Assembly: GCA_035293945.1 (NCBI GenBank)
Contig: DATGLV010000019.1
Span: 62,001-126,000, forward strand
Source of the DNA: VAZQ01 sp035293945
GTDB taxonomy: Bacteria > Pseudomonadota > Alphaproteobacteria > Rhizobiales > Xanthobacteraceae
Reading direction: 5' to 3'
Length of the DNA stretch: 64,000 nucleotides
Positions 54,556 through 63,096 of this stretch are shown one piece after another. Position numbers and translations under genes: made by a program. Position 1 is the first letter of the stretch. Every line of letters begins with the position of its first letter. The notes under the pieces are model-generated. The model was not told the origin of the DNA. It searched no databases and worked only from the letters and a program-made list of their open reading frames with translations.

Positions 54556-56835
54556 CTAGGAGACTGCGCGCAGTTGTTTATAAAACTCTGCAAGCTGATC
54601 CGCCGGCCTTGGGCGGCTGAACAAATTACCTTGAGCTTGCGAGCACCCCGCGGCCCGCAGCGCTATAAGCTGTTCCTCGGTTTCTACGCCCTCAGCAACG
54701 ACTTTCATTTCAAGGCTACGTGCCAGGTTTATGATCGAGTTGACGATGACAGCGCAGTCCGGACGATCGATCATTGCCGAAATGAAGGATCGATCAATCT
54801 TGACCTTGTCAAAAGCGAACGAGGAAAGATAAGTCAGCGATGAATATCCGGTACCAAAGTCATCAAGAACAATCTTGGCGCCGAACTCCTTGAGATCACG
54901 CAAAAGTCGCACGTTGCTTTCGGTGCGCCCCAGCAGGATCGACTCCGTGATTTCCAGTTCCAGGCGTGCAGCGGGGAAGCCCGTCGCCGCCAGAGCACCG
55001 GACACTGCTTTGCTTAAATCTCCCTTTCCAAATTGCGCCGACGATAGATTGACCGCAAGGCTGATGTAATGGGGCCACGATTTCGCGTCTCGGCATGCGG
55101 TACACAGCACCCATTCGCCAATTGGCGAGATCAGCCCGGTCTCTTCCGCAATTGCGATGAATTCGTCTGGTGGAACCAGTCCTTGCGATCCACGTCGCCA
55201 ACGCAGCAGCGCTTCCATGCCGATGCATCGTTGGGTCGCGATGTTGAATATCGGTTGATAGTGCAGCTCGAACTCATTCTTTTGAAGCGCCTGCCGCAGG
55301 TCGCTCTGAAGATCCCGTCGCAATCGTGACCTTGTCTCCATGCTCGGTTCAAACACACAGTAGCGGTCCCGGCCCGAGAGTTTCGATTGATAAAGCGCAA
55401 GATCGGCATTGCCGAGGATCTCCTCGGAAGTTCTTCCCTGTGAAGGCGCGATCGCGATCCCGATGCTGGTGCTGATCGATATCTCGCGGCCGCCGAGGTC
55501 ATAAGGTTCGGATAGGGTTTCGATGAGATCGGCGGCGAGCGCCGTAGCGTCCCTTCCCTGGTCGATGAGGGGGCGCTGCAATATGGCGAACTCGTCGCCG
55601 CCAAGCCTTGCCACGATGTCATCGTGACGAAGAAGAAAGCGCAAGCGGACCGAGACAGCTCGCAACAACGAATCTCCTGCGCCATGGCCAAGAGTGTCAT
55701 TGACAAGCTTGAAGCCGTCGAGATCGAGCATGAAGACGGAGAACTGAGAGCCCCTCTCGATCCATTCATTCAGACTTTCCAACAGGAATGCGCGATTGGG
55801 CAGGCCGGTCAGACCGTCGTGGCTGGCCATGTGCGCGAAACGCACATTTTGCGACCGTAACTGCTTGCTCGCGCGCTCGAGTCTTGTTCGATCGCGAAGG
55901 CTCAAGCCGATGACAATCATGATTAGCAACGTCAGGCCCGAGGCGACGACATTGTAATAAGAGCGTTTCGCATTTACTGCAGCAAACAGCTCCTTGGCTC
56001 CCAGACCAACAGCGACGACGAGGGGAAAACCTTGCAGCACCCGATAGAACACGAGACGGTCGACACCGTCACTTCTTCCGCTTTTAGTCTTATACCATCC
56101 CGCGGGCTTTATGAGTGCCTGGGCCAGCAGCGTGCTTCCGGCGAGATTGCTTCCAACGTACGCAAGCCGTTCGCTTTTTGCGCTCCCGATTGCGCGCAAG
56201 ATGCCATCGGTTCCGACAACCCGAACTGTGCCCTCTCGACCAATGTCGATCGAATTGTAGAACGTCGTGAAATGATCGGGGTCCACTGAGATCACCACGA
56301 CCCCAGCGAACGAGCCATCGAGTGCGGAAATTCGGCGCGAAAGCTGAATGGTCTTTCGTTGAGTTACGCGGCCAACCAACGGCTTGCTGATAAACAGCTT
56401 ATCGTCAGGCGCATCGATATGAACTCGGAAATGTTCTCTGTCACTGAGATCGAGTGGCCCAGGGTGCGGGTCAGCCGTCGTCGATCTCATGAAACCGTCG
56501 GGCCCAATGAGAACGATCTGGAACGCCGGATCGGAGAGTGGATGCTCTTGATTGGCCCACTCTGTAAGGTCGAATTTTTCGGGATCTCGCTGAAACGCGT
56601 TGCGGACAACTTGCAGGGTGTGGTCCACATCTGACAGGGTCGCTACCAGGTGTTCTTCAAAAGCTCTCGAAAGGTTGCTGGCGTGCTGGATCGCGTCCTG
56701 CTGAACCGTTGCAAGCTCGGATTTCATATGGAAGTCGAAGCCGAGCCAGACGAGGGCAATCATCGCCAGGCCGAGATAGGTCGCGCCCTGGTTAACAACC
56801 GGCAACCATGGTCTCGGGCGGGTGCTTTTTTTCAA
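54556..56835 (-). CDS. Membrane-bound GGDEF-EAL cyclic-di-GMP enzyme with cache sensor
   Basis: A 759-residue protein. Two transmembrane helices (near residues 18-34 and 300-320) enclose a double-cache periplasmic sensor. The GGDEF domain has the intact active site ARLGGDEFAIL and an inhibitory-site motif (RHDD, five residues before). The EAL domain has EALLRW, LAVNLSSAQF, LEITESILL, LDDFGTGYSSLTYL, KIDRSFI and VAEGVETEEQ, so both activities are possible. Start ATG at 56835. Which activity dominates cannot be told. Confidence 0.92.
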   Translation of the reverse strand: MKKSTRPRPWLPVVNQGATYLGLAMIALVWLGFDFHMKSELATVQQDAIQHASNLSRAFEEHLVATLSDVDHTLQVVRNAFQRDPEKFDLTEWANQEHPLSDPAFQIVLIGPDGFMRSTTADPHPGPLDLSDREHFRVHIDAPDDKLFISKPLVGRVTQRKTIQLSRRISALDGSFAGVVVISVDPDHFTTFYNSIDIGREGTVRVVGTDGILRAIGSAKSERLAYVGSNLAGSTLLAQALIKPAGWYKTKSGRSDGVDRLVFYRVLQGFPLVVAVGLGAKELFAAVNAKRSYYNVVASGLTLLIMIVIGLSLRDRTRLERASKQLRSQNVRFAHMASHDGLTGLPNRAFLLESLNEWIERGSQFSVFMLDLDGFKLVNDTLGHGAGDSLLRAVSVRLRFLLRHDDIVARLGGDEFAILQRPLIDQGRDATALAADLIETLSEPYDLGGREISISTSIGIAIAPSQGRTSEEILGNADLALYQSKLSGRDRYCVFEPSMETRSRLRRDLQSDLRQALQKNEFELHYQPIFNIATQRCIGMEALLRWRRGSQGLVPPDEFIAIAEETGLISPIGEWVLCTACRDAKSWPHYISLAVNLSSAQFGKGDLSKAVSGALAATGFPAARLELEITESILLGRTESNVRLLRDLKEFGAKIVLDDFGTGYSSLTYLSSFAFDKVKIDRSFISAMIDRPDCAVIVNSIINLARSLEMKVVAEGVETEEQLIALRAAGCSQAQGNLFSRPRPADQLAEFYKQLRAVS

Positions 56836-57213
56836 CTGTCGACCTCGGTGCGGGGCCGACTTGGCGCAATCTTGAACGAGGGCCCATTCGAACTTGCAGC
56901 TTCAGCGTTATGGAACGCTGAAACCTCAGAGTGCCTGATCTCGTAAAATTATTTATGATTAATCGATCGTGGCATAATGGAAGATTTGTGCGCCTGTTTT
57001 CCGGAACGGACTATCTCTGGGGAGTCGACTCCGAAGGGCCCGCCCTGGTTGCGACAGGAAGCACCCAAAATCATCAGCAGCGCTCTGATTGCCGCGGCCG
57101 CCCGGAATCATCATTGTTCCCCAACAGCGGAAATTAATTGGCGCGAGCGAGGAACTGCCGTCCAGGGATACGTAGCGTCAGACGGCGGTACGAAACATTG
57201 AGGTGAGAGACCT
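56836..57213. other. Intergenic region, 378 bp
   Basis: I see no gene here; it holds the promoter region of the minus-strand GGDEF-EAL gene. Confidence 0.4.
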
Positions 57214-57450
57214 TCACCCGACGCTATTCTCCACCGAGTCATTCGTAATTCTCGCGGCGCGCTGCTCATAGTCCTTCGCCATGCGAAGCAGCTCCGTCAC
57301 GAGCTGGGGCGTGCTCGCCGCGCTCGCCTGCTTCAGACACGTGTCGGCCAGCTCGATCAATCTCTGGCGCTGAACGTTGCTTCTGCTCGTGTGGGGACGC
57401 ACCTCACCAACATTTGTGCTCACTGCTCCTAGTGAAGCACCGTCTAACAA
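57214..57450 (-). CDS. Small hypothetical protein
   Basis: A 78-residue protein, mainly helical, with RQRLIELADTCLKQASAAS and VTELLRMAKDYEQRAARI. The pattern of a short helical hairpin ending in YEQRA fits small proteins of unknown function common in Bradyrhizobium. Start at 57450 is uncertain; internal starts are possible. Confidence 0.5.
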   Translation of the reverse strand: MLDGASLGAVSTNVGEVRPHTSRSNVQRQRLIELADTCLKQASAASTPQLVTELLRMAKDYEQRAARITNDSVENSVG

Positions 57451-57546
57451 AGTCTTACTCGGTGAATTACAAGCCGAGGCTTCCGCATCGACTGGGCCAA
57501 ATCTGACCGAAGCGAATCAGGGAAGCTCCAACAGGCTGAGCTTTTC

Positions 57547-57675
57547 TCACACAAATCCCGGCGACACTAGCGACTTGTAGCGCTCCATGTCCTCCACAAG
57601 AAAGCTGTTGGCGATGACAAACGCTCGAATGGTGTCGCGCGGATCGCCTTCACATGCAGCAATCGCCACGTCCAC
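57547..57675 (-). CDS. Very small protein or 5'-truncated gene
   Basis: From a GTG at 57675 the minus strand reads VDVAIAACEGDPRDTIRAFV, then IANSFLVEDMERYKSLV and stops at 57547. The segment A-x-x-A-C-x-G-D-P-R-x-x-I-R-A followed by I-A-N-x-F-L is a recognisable small rhizobial family, normally with an N-terminal extension that is lacking here because a stop lies at 57715. Function unknown. Confidence 0.45.
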   Translation of the reverse strand: MDVAIAACEGDPRDTIRAFVIANSFLVEDMERYKSLVSPGFV

Positions 57676-57775
57676 GACAACATCGATGTCTCTGCCGCGG
57701 ACACGCTCACCGACTTAATACAGGCCCCCTTGACGATGGCGGGCTCGGCCAATCGCGGGCCCAGCGCTGGTGGGC

Positions 57776-57976
57776 TCAGCTGTCGTTTTCGGGGCGCGCG
57801 TCGCCGGCTGGCCGGTGCGCGGTTGCGCGCTTGTGACGGGCCCCTACGTGATCGGCCATCCTCATGAAGGCCTGGGCGATTACCAGCATGGCGGCGCGCT
57901 CTTGCGGGTCGCGGATGTGCTCCGCTGTCGGGACGCAATCATGCGCTCGTTGCCGGTACTTCTCCCGGTCTGGCAT
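57776..57976 (-). CDS. MPDREKYR-type small protein, copy 2
   Basis: A 66-residue relative of the proteins at 53237 and 58532: MPDREKYRQRAHDCVPTAEH, IRDPQERAAMLVIAQAFMRM and the tail HRPAGDARPENDS. The family start is the ATG at 57976. Function unknown. Confidence 0.7.
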   Translation of the reverse strand: MPDREKYRQRAHDCVPTAEHIRDPQERAAMLVIAQAFMRMADHVGARHKRATAHRPAGDARPENDS

Positions 57977-58151
57977 AGTTTGCACCTGTTCGGTCTATCA
58001 ACGGAGGACGAGAAGCGGCGTCCCGAAACTCAGGAATTTTCGTAAGGATGCATACCGTTCGACTGCTCGCTCGCGGTAACTCCGTGACCAGACTGCCCAC
58101 CGAATGACATAAAGCGAGGCAATTTGAAGTTGGTCTAGGAGGGAAGCGACA

Positions 58152-58535
58152 GTGGCGAAGAAAGTCGAGCCAGTCGACAAAGTGGTCGGCCAGAACATTC
58201 GCATCTTCCGCAGCGCGAAGGGAATTTCTCAGAGCGAGCTGGGCAAAGCTATCGGTGTGACATTCCAGCAGGTCCAGAAATACGAGAGCGGTGCCAATCG
58301 CGTCGGATCGAGCCGGCTCGCCAAGATCGCGAAGGCACTGAACACCCCAATTAGTTCCCTGTTCGACAACTCGGCTACGAGCCTTGAAGGCCGGGTCTCA
58401 GGGTCGATGGTGACCGATCTACTGATCACTCCCGACGCAGTCAGAATGCTGAGGGCCTTTGCAAAGCTTCCGAACGATCATTTGCGCCGGAGCATCCTGG
58501 CGCTCACGGAGACGCTCGCCAAGAATCAAGGTTAG
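58152..58535 (+). CDS. XRE-family helix-turn-helix regulator
   Basis: A 127-residue protein starting with GTG at 58152 after AGGAGG. The Cro/CI-type DNA-binding domain is VGQNIRIFRSAKGISQSELG and IGVTFQQVQKYESGANRVG, followed by a short helical tail (FAKLPNDHLRRSILALTETL). This form is widespread in rhizobia. Its stop codon overlaps that of the convergent small gene at 58532. Confidence 0.88.
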   Translation: MAKKVEPVDKVVGQNIRIFRSAKGISQSELGKAIGVTFQQVQKYESGANRVGSSRLAKIAKALNTPISSLFDNSATSLEGRVSGSMVTDLLITPDAVRMLRAFAKLPNDHLRRSILALTETLAKNQG

Positions 58536-58732
58536 CTATCGTTCTCGGGGTGCTCGTCGCCAGCAGAACGATGGGCTGTAGCACGGTTGTGGCGAGCGCC
58601 GACGTAGTCGGCCATCTTCATGAACAGTTTGGCGATAGCCAACATGGCGGCGCGCTGTTGTGGGTCGCGGATACTCTCCGCTGCTGCGACGCAGTCTTGC
58701 GCCCGGTTTCTGTAATTCTCTCGGTCTGGCAT
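58532..58732 (-). CDS. MPDREKYR-type small protein, copy 3
   Basis: A 66-residue relative of the copies at 53237 and 57776: MPDRENYRNRAQDCVAAAES, IRDPQQRAAMLAIAKLFMKM, HRSAGDEHPENDS. The gene converges on the XRE gene with overlapping stop codons. Function unknown. Confidence 0.7.
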   Translation of the reverse strand: MPDRENYRNRAQDCVAAAESIRDPQQRAAMLAIAKLFMKMADYVGARHNRATAHRSAGDEHPENDS

Positions 58733-59088
58733 AGGGCTTCCGTGCTCCGCGAACCAATAAGCCTGCGTCGGACACTCGCCTATTTTGGGCGGTCGGGCTG
58801 GAAGCGCTGAATGCGCTCCGTCAGCTCGTAGCTGCGGGCTAGGAATAGCCAACGTCTCTCCATCGTGAGCCAATCATCCCGCAACCCGGGGGCTTGCGAT
58901 GTCATCCTAGAGGGGCGAGCGCGAAATCGGCGAGGTCCGCAAAGGGTAGTACCCAGAAGGGCTCATCTTGAGCAATTCGGGTCCGGTCCCGGGCCGAAAC
59001 CAACTGTGATGATGGGACTGCGCTTACGGCAGATTCGGGCCACAAGCAGTCATGCGGTATCCATCGATTCGGGCCTTCTGTTGCATGC
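58733..59088. other. Intergenic region
   Basis: No gene is supported between copy 3 of the small protein and the motif that precedes the second structured RNA. Confidence 0.4.
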
Positions 59089-59101
59089 TAAAGTAGTGTA
59101 G
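59089..59101 (+). promoter_or_regulatory. Conserved TAAAGTMGTGTAG motif, copy 2
   Basis: TAAAGTAGTGTAG, 12 nt before stem 1 of the second structured RNA, the same spacing as at 6267-6279. Confidence 0.45.
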
Positions 59102-59113
59102 ATTTGTTGTAGA

Positions 59114-59156
59114 GCTACCCAGCGGGACGTGCCGAGGTCCGGGGCAAAGGGGTAGC
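59114..59156 (+). promoter_or_regulatory. Structured leader RNA with predicted pseudoknot, copy 2
   Basis: Stem 1 pairs GCTACC (59114-59119) with GGTAGC (59151-59156). Stem 2 pairs GGAC (59125-59128) with GTCC (59137-59140). TGCC in the loop (59130-59133) pairs with GGCA (59143-59146). Against copy 1 (6292) stem 1 has a compensatory base-pair change while the loop-pairing bases are the same. It ends 100 nt before the start codon of a secreted-protein gene. Confidence 0.55.
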
Positions 59157-59256
59157 GAGCATGCCGTCGGCGGGCTGCAGTCCAACATCAACTGACATCG
59201 GTCTTGCTGGCAGCCGCAGCACGAGCGAACATGCTCGATTCCATAGGAGGCTATCA

Positions 59257-59748
59257 ATGAACCAGCGCAGCATTCTCACTATCGCGACAACAGTAGTATT
59301 GCTCGGAGTTATGAAGCCAACACACGCGGAAGAAGTGCTCAAATATCGACAGATACTGCATACAACGGCGGCGTTATCCCAAGATGTTGGCGATGCAGAT
59401 GGACATGCAGTGACGGTTTTTCGCTTTTCCGGACTGGCTTCGCTTTCCGACGGAACCGTCGGCACGGCAACTGGGGTCGGAACGAATGACTACATCAAGG
59501 GTGCCGGGTCAAACGCGGCATACTTCAGCCTTACACTTAAAGATGGCTCTGTTCTCTGGTTCAAATCCGTCGGAACGGCCAAAATGGACGGGACGACCGC
59601 TTTGATTGAAGGAACTGCGACCGTTCTGGGCGGCAAGGGACGATTCGAAGGCGCGAAAGGAGAGGGCACGGTCACGGGTGCGCGGCTTGTGCCGTTGGCG
59701 GCCGGCGCCGACCTTTATTTGGATGTTGCGCTCAACGTCAAGAAGTAG
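59257..59748 (+). CDS. Secreted beta-barrel-like hypothetical protein
   Basis: A 163-residue exported protein with a signal peptide (MNQRSILTIATTVVLLGVM, cleavage near HAEE) and a ribosome site (GGAGG) seven bases upstream. The mature part is Gly/Thr-rich beta structure: GSNAAYFSLTLKDGSVLWF, then ALIEGTATVLGGKGRFEGAK and GEGTVTGARLVP, a repeat pattern like the allene-oxide-cyclase/dirigent-type barrel seen in secreted bacterial proteins. Function unknown. It follows the second structured leader RNA. Confidence 0.65.
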   Translation: MNQRSILTIATTVVLLGVMKPTHAEEVLKYRQILHTTAALSQDVGDADGHAVTVFRFSGLASLSDGTVGTATGVGTNDYIKGAGSNAAYFSLTLKDGSVLWFKSVGTAKMDGTTALIEGTATVLGGKGRFEGAKGEGTVTGARLVPLAAGADLYLDVALNVKK

Positions 59749-59830
59749 CTTGCGCCTGTCATCACTCATCACATCGGACTTTTTGAAATCCACCTTCGCG
59801 CCTCACAACCACAACCCAAGGAGCAGATTA

Positions 59831-60250
59831 ATGAACCCAAAGTTTTGCCTACTTGCCTTTACCGTCGCGATTGGCCTGGCGCTGCCGGCAGCAGCTCAGC
59901 AATCGAACTCGCTGCATCGCTACGTGACCCTCTTCAAATTCACCGATCAAGCGGTCAAGAATCTGACCGACAACCCGCAGGATCGCACGGCTGCGGTCTC
60001 CAAGACGGCTGAGCAGTTCGGCGGCAAACTGGAAAGCCTCTTGCTGTTTCCCAACAGCGGCGAATTCGATGGGCTAGCCCTCATGCAAATGCCCAGCGAT
60101 GCTGCCATGGAGGAGGTCAATCTCGTTATTCGCTCAAGCGGAAGCTTCGCGAGATTGCAGGTTACTCCAGTCTTCACGCCCGCCGAGTTCAAGACGCTGT
60201 TGGAGGGGGCCAAGCAAGGCACGGCGAGCTACGCGCCGCCGGGCAAGTGA
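59831..60250 (+). CDS. Secreted GYD-domain protein
   Basis: A 139-residue exported protein (signal MNPKFCLLAFTVAIGLALP, cleavage after AAAQ). The mature part has YVTLFKFTDQAVKNL, AEQFGGKLESLLLFPNSG and EVNLVIRSSGSFARLQVTP, the pattern of GYD-domain proteins, small ferredoxin-like folds of unknown function. It is 82 bp behind the barrel-like secreted protein, likely in one operon. Confidence 0.75.
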   Translation: MNPKFCLLAFTVAIGLALPAAAQQSNSLHRYVTLFKFTDQAVKNLTDNPQDRTAAVSKTAEQFGGKLESLLLFPNSGEFDGLALMQMPSDAAMEEVNLVIRSSGSFARLQVTPVFTPAEFKTLLEGAKQGTASYAPPGK

Positions 60251-60282
60251 TAGCAGCCTAACTCAAACAGGGAGAAGGACCA

Positions 60283-60620
60283 ATGATTCGCCCAGCAGTG
60301 ATTGGCGTCCTATCGGCCATAGCGGTCTGTCTCAGTACCGTGGCGTTCGGGCAACAGTTCGGCACGGCCGACGAAGCCAAAGCGATGCTCGTGAAAGCGG
60401 TTGCTGCCGTGAAGGCAGACAAGATGAAGGCGCTCGATCTGTTTGCCAAGGGAGAAGGTGGCTTTCACGGATCGCGATCTATATCCGTTCTGCTTCAATA
60501 TTAGCGACGGCAAGATCAACCCATTCGCGAATCCTAATCCGACGAATTTTGGCCAGGACGTTAGGCGAATCTCCCGCCGGCCTAGGCCAGCAGGAATCAG
60601 CGTTTGCAGTATGCGCTGAG
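60283..60620 (+). pseudogene. Cache-type secreted sensor protein, frameshifted
   Basis: The ATG at 60283 opens a signal peptide (MIRPAVIGVLSAIAVCLST) and the cache-like head FGTADEAKAMLVKAVAAVKA and LFAKGEGGFH. The expected continuation, DRDLYPFCFNISDGKINPFA and NPNPTNFG, is in another frame starting near 60463, and is lost again after about 60570. The main frame ends at 60504. Such cache proteins bind small ligands in the periplasm. At least one frameshift and a 3' truncation make it a pseudogene. Confidence 0.7.
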
Positions 60621-60737
60621 CACTTTTCGACAGCACAATTAAGGTCCGCTGTCGCCCCGTTAGCCACCGCACGGGTCGGGAGGCGAAGCCTTGCGCATGA
60701 GCTCTTGCCGGAAGTCAGGCGGCCCGCGCGCATCCCA

Positions 60738-60845
60738 TTAGGCATTGCGAAGACTAAGCGGTACCGCCGGTTGCTGCGCGCGTGCCCCGAGCGGCCACGC
60801 CGCCGCTGCGCCGCCCAAGAGCGTGATGAAGTCGCGGCGCCTCAT
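60738..60845 (-). pseudogene. Tat signal peptide of a truncated ABC binding protein
   Basis: From ATG 60845 the minus strand reads MRRRDFITLLGGAAAAWPLG and ARAQQPAVP, the typical twin-arginine leader of ABC-type substrate-binding proteins (PF04392 type) in rhizobia, then stops after six more codons. The body of the gene is gone. It meets the tail of the cache pseudogene on the other strand, so this is another junction. Confidence 0.6.
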
Positions 60846-60870
60846 CGTTAGATTACCCTTGCGCCACTTT

Positions 60871-61143
60871 TCATTTTTTCTTTCGACAACGATGGTCACA
60901 GACTTCCTCAGCCCGGTTACAGGCAAGAACAGTGTTGAAGTCTTTCATAGTGCGTCGCTCGGGAGAAATTTGGGCAGGCCCCTGCAGACATGCCATCTGG
61001 GTTTGTTCGCAAGCGCTCATGCAAGCGACCATCGTTGGGGGTGCCTCACGCCCCGCTTCCGAAACGGCATTCTGTGCGTTTGCGCCGGCAATGACTACGC
61101 ACACGGTCACAAGCGCCAGTATGATGCGAATCGAGTTTGCCAC
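60871..61143 (-). CDS. Secreted cysteine-containing small protein
   Basis: A 90-residue exported protein with a signal peptide (MANSIRIILALVTVCVVIAG, cleavage near ANA-QN). The mature part has five cysteines spaced as C-x3-C-x6-C and later C-x7-C (TMVACMSACEQTQMACLQ, VLACNRAEEVCDHRCRKKK), which could form disulfides in the periplasm. It recalls a small conserved rhizobial family of unknown function. Confidence 0.6.
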   Translation of the reverse strand: MANSIRIILALVTVCVVIAGANAQNAVSEAGREAPPTMVACMSACEQTQMACLQGPAQISPERRTMKDFNTVLACNRAEEVCDHRCRKKK

Positions 61144-61359
61144 GTCGTGTCTCCCTGCTATTTCTCTGGCCGAACGCCCTGCAAGGTCATTCGATCAGTC
61201 AGTCAGTCGCGACCAACCAACCGCCAACCAGGTAAGCCATTCTCTCAGGAGGATATCGAATTGGTCCCCCTTAGTAAGGGGGTGTCGGGAGTTGCTCCAG
61301 CACCGGAATCGAGAAGATGAAGTGGCCGTATCCGGCCCCAGGCCAATTCGCATGCATGT

Positions 61360-61372
61360 TGAAGTAGTGTAG
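61360..61372 (+). promoter_or_regulatory. TGAAGTAGTGTAG, third occurrence of the motif before the structured RNAs
   Basis: Twelve of 13 positions match the motif at 59089. It is not followed by the pseudoknot sequence, and no plus-strand gene starts downstream. Confidence 0.25.
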
Positions 61373-61391
61373 CGTTATCCAAGTCGGTTCC

Positions 61392-61786
61392 CTAAGCAGA
61401 GGCGGGTTGGAAAGGTTCCGATGAAAACTGGTGGGAGTTCAAGTGGTCGTCGATCAGCAAACATTCGATTTCGCTTGCCTTCTGAGCGCGTCGGACGCCC
61501 CCTTCGTCCGTCACGGCAACCGGGCGGAAGCCGTTGTACGGCCGTGATAGTGCGCCAAGCATGGCAAGAGTGATATCGAAGTCGCTCGCGAGCGGCCTGA
61601 CTTCAACGTTCTCGTTTGGATGCCTACTGTGTAGGCCAAGCGAACGTGAGCGTCGCGCAAAGCGTTGCGCACATGGCGGAACAACGAAGTAAGAAGATGT
61701 TCGCGAAATTCGATGAGATCGACCTCGAACAGGAAAGACGTGCCTGCTTGTAGCTCGCTTGCGAGCGTAATGCGTCGTTGCGCCAC
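61392..61786 (-). other. Uncertain coding remnant
   Basis: Two overlapping minus-strand frames have partly protein-like text: MAQRRITLASELQAGTSFLF and LIEFREHLLTSLFRHVRNAL in one, and ASDFDITLAMLGALSRPYNG, SEIECLLIDDHLNSHQF in the other. They could be pieces of one frameshifted gene. I recognise no family, and it may not be coding at all. The rest of 61144-61865 shows nothing else. Confidence 0.25.
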
Positions 61787-61865
61787 TCCGGCCAGTTCCT
61801 GATCGTCTCATCAAAAACGAACCTGGGAACTGACAGCCCGCAGATTAGGAATACGGCGCCTAGAA

Positions 61866-63092
61866 TTATCTTTTCGCAAATTTGTAGAACCCGACATCCG
61901 AGGCGCCAACATCAAATCCTACCTGACAGTACGCGAGGTAATAGTCCCACATGCGCTTGAATCGCTCATCGTATCCGAGCTTCTGAATTCGTGGCCAGGC
62001 GCGTTGAAAGCGCGCATTCCAATGCTGGAGGGTGCGAGCATAACTCTGGCCGAAGAATTGCTGTGCGACAGGCTTGAGGCTGACGCGCCGCGCTTCGCGT
62101 TCAATGATGCTCTTGGTCGGCAGCATGCCGCCCGGAAAGATATATTTCTGTATGAAATCGGGTCGCCGCCTGTACTTGTCGAAGCGGCGTTCATCGATCG
62201 TGATGGCCTGGAGCACGGCGATTCCACCTGGGCGCAGCCTGTCCCGGAGTTGAGCAAAATAGGTCGGCCAATAGGCCGCTCCGACCGCCTCCACCATTTC
62301 GATTGAGACGATGCGGTCGAAGCTCCCCGTGGCATCGCGGTAATCCTGGAAACGCAGATCGCAACTTCCGCGGGCTACGTGATGTGCAAGGCGCTGTTGC
62401 GCGTGTTCAAGCTGGTTCCGCGAAAGCGTCAGGGCCGTAACAGAGCAATCGTGCCTTTCCAGGATCCTTTCGGCGAGGCTGCCCCAGCCGCAACCGACCT
62501 CCAGCACCCGATTTCCGTCGTCAATCTCAAGAAGGTCGACCACACGGTCAAGCTTGGCCGCCTGCGCTTCCTCGAGCGTACTTTCGGCGGGGGAAAACAG
62601 CCCTGCCGAATAGGTCAGGCTTGCGTCCAGCCAGTGCGCGTAGAACTCGTTGCCGAGATCGTAGTGCGCGGCAATGTTACGCCTGCTGCCGCTGCGGGTG
62701 TTGCGGTTGAGGCCATGGCGAAGCCTCATTGCGAACCGCGGTGCGCGCAACAATGTAAGCCGGCCCGCAATTCCGCTGTTTTGACAGACCAGCGTCAGAA
62801 GAGAAACGAGGTTTGGCGACGACCATTCCCCAGCCATGTAGGATTCGGCAAACCCGATGTCCCAATCGAGCAACAGCCGCCCGAGCATCCGCCAGCTGTG
62901 TACCACGAGGTGAGCTTGCGGACCCGGCCGTCGCCCGTGCAGGGCAAGGCTGCGCCCATCCGGCGTGTCGATGACCAGTTCGCCATCTCCAAATTCCCCG
63001 ATTAACTTTCCAAACAAGCTCTCGGTAAGTCGGCGGCAAGGCGCAAGCGCGTCGGAGCCGATCGATTGAGTCACTGGACTTGGAGACGACAT
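61866..63092 (-). CDS. Cyclopropane-fatty-acyl-phospholipid synthase family methyltransferase
   Basis: A 408-residue S-adenosylmethionine-dependent enzyme of the CFA synthase family. The start at 63092 (MSSPSPVTQSIGSD) is chosen; a TTG 12 codons upstream is possible. Landmarks are AESYMAGEWSSPNLVSLL, the YDLGNEFYAHWLD stretch, the SAM site VLEVGCGWGSLAERI, the bicarbonate-site Glu region IVSIEMVEAVG and QKYIFPGGMLP. It would transfer a methylene group to unsaturated acyl chains of membrane lipids. It follows the DUF1365 gene after 4 bp. Confidence 0.9.
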   Translation of the reverse strand: MSSPSPVTQSIGSDALAPCRRLTESLFGKLIGEFGDGELVIDTPDGRSLALHGRRPGPQAHLVVHSWRMLGRLLLDWDIGFAESYMAGEWSSPNLVSLLTLVCQNSGIAGRLTLLRAPRFAMRLRHGLNRNTRSGSRRNIAAHYDLGNEFYAHWLDASLTYSAGLFSPAESTLEEAQAAKLDRVVDLLEIDDGNRVLEVGCGWGSLAERILERHDCSVTALTLSRNQLEHAQQRLAHHVARGSCDLRFQDYRDATGSFDRIVSIEMVEAVGAAYWPTYFAQLRDRLRPGGIAVLQAITIDERRFDKYRRRPDFIQKYIFPGGMLPTKSIIEREARRVSLKPVAQQFFGQSYARTLQHWNARFQRAWPRIQKLGYDERFKRMWDYYLAYCQVGFDVGASDVGFYKFAKR

Positions 63093-63096
63093 TCGT

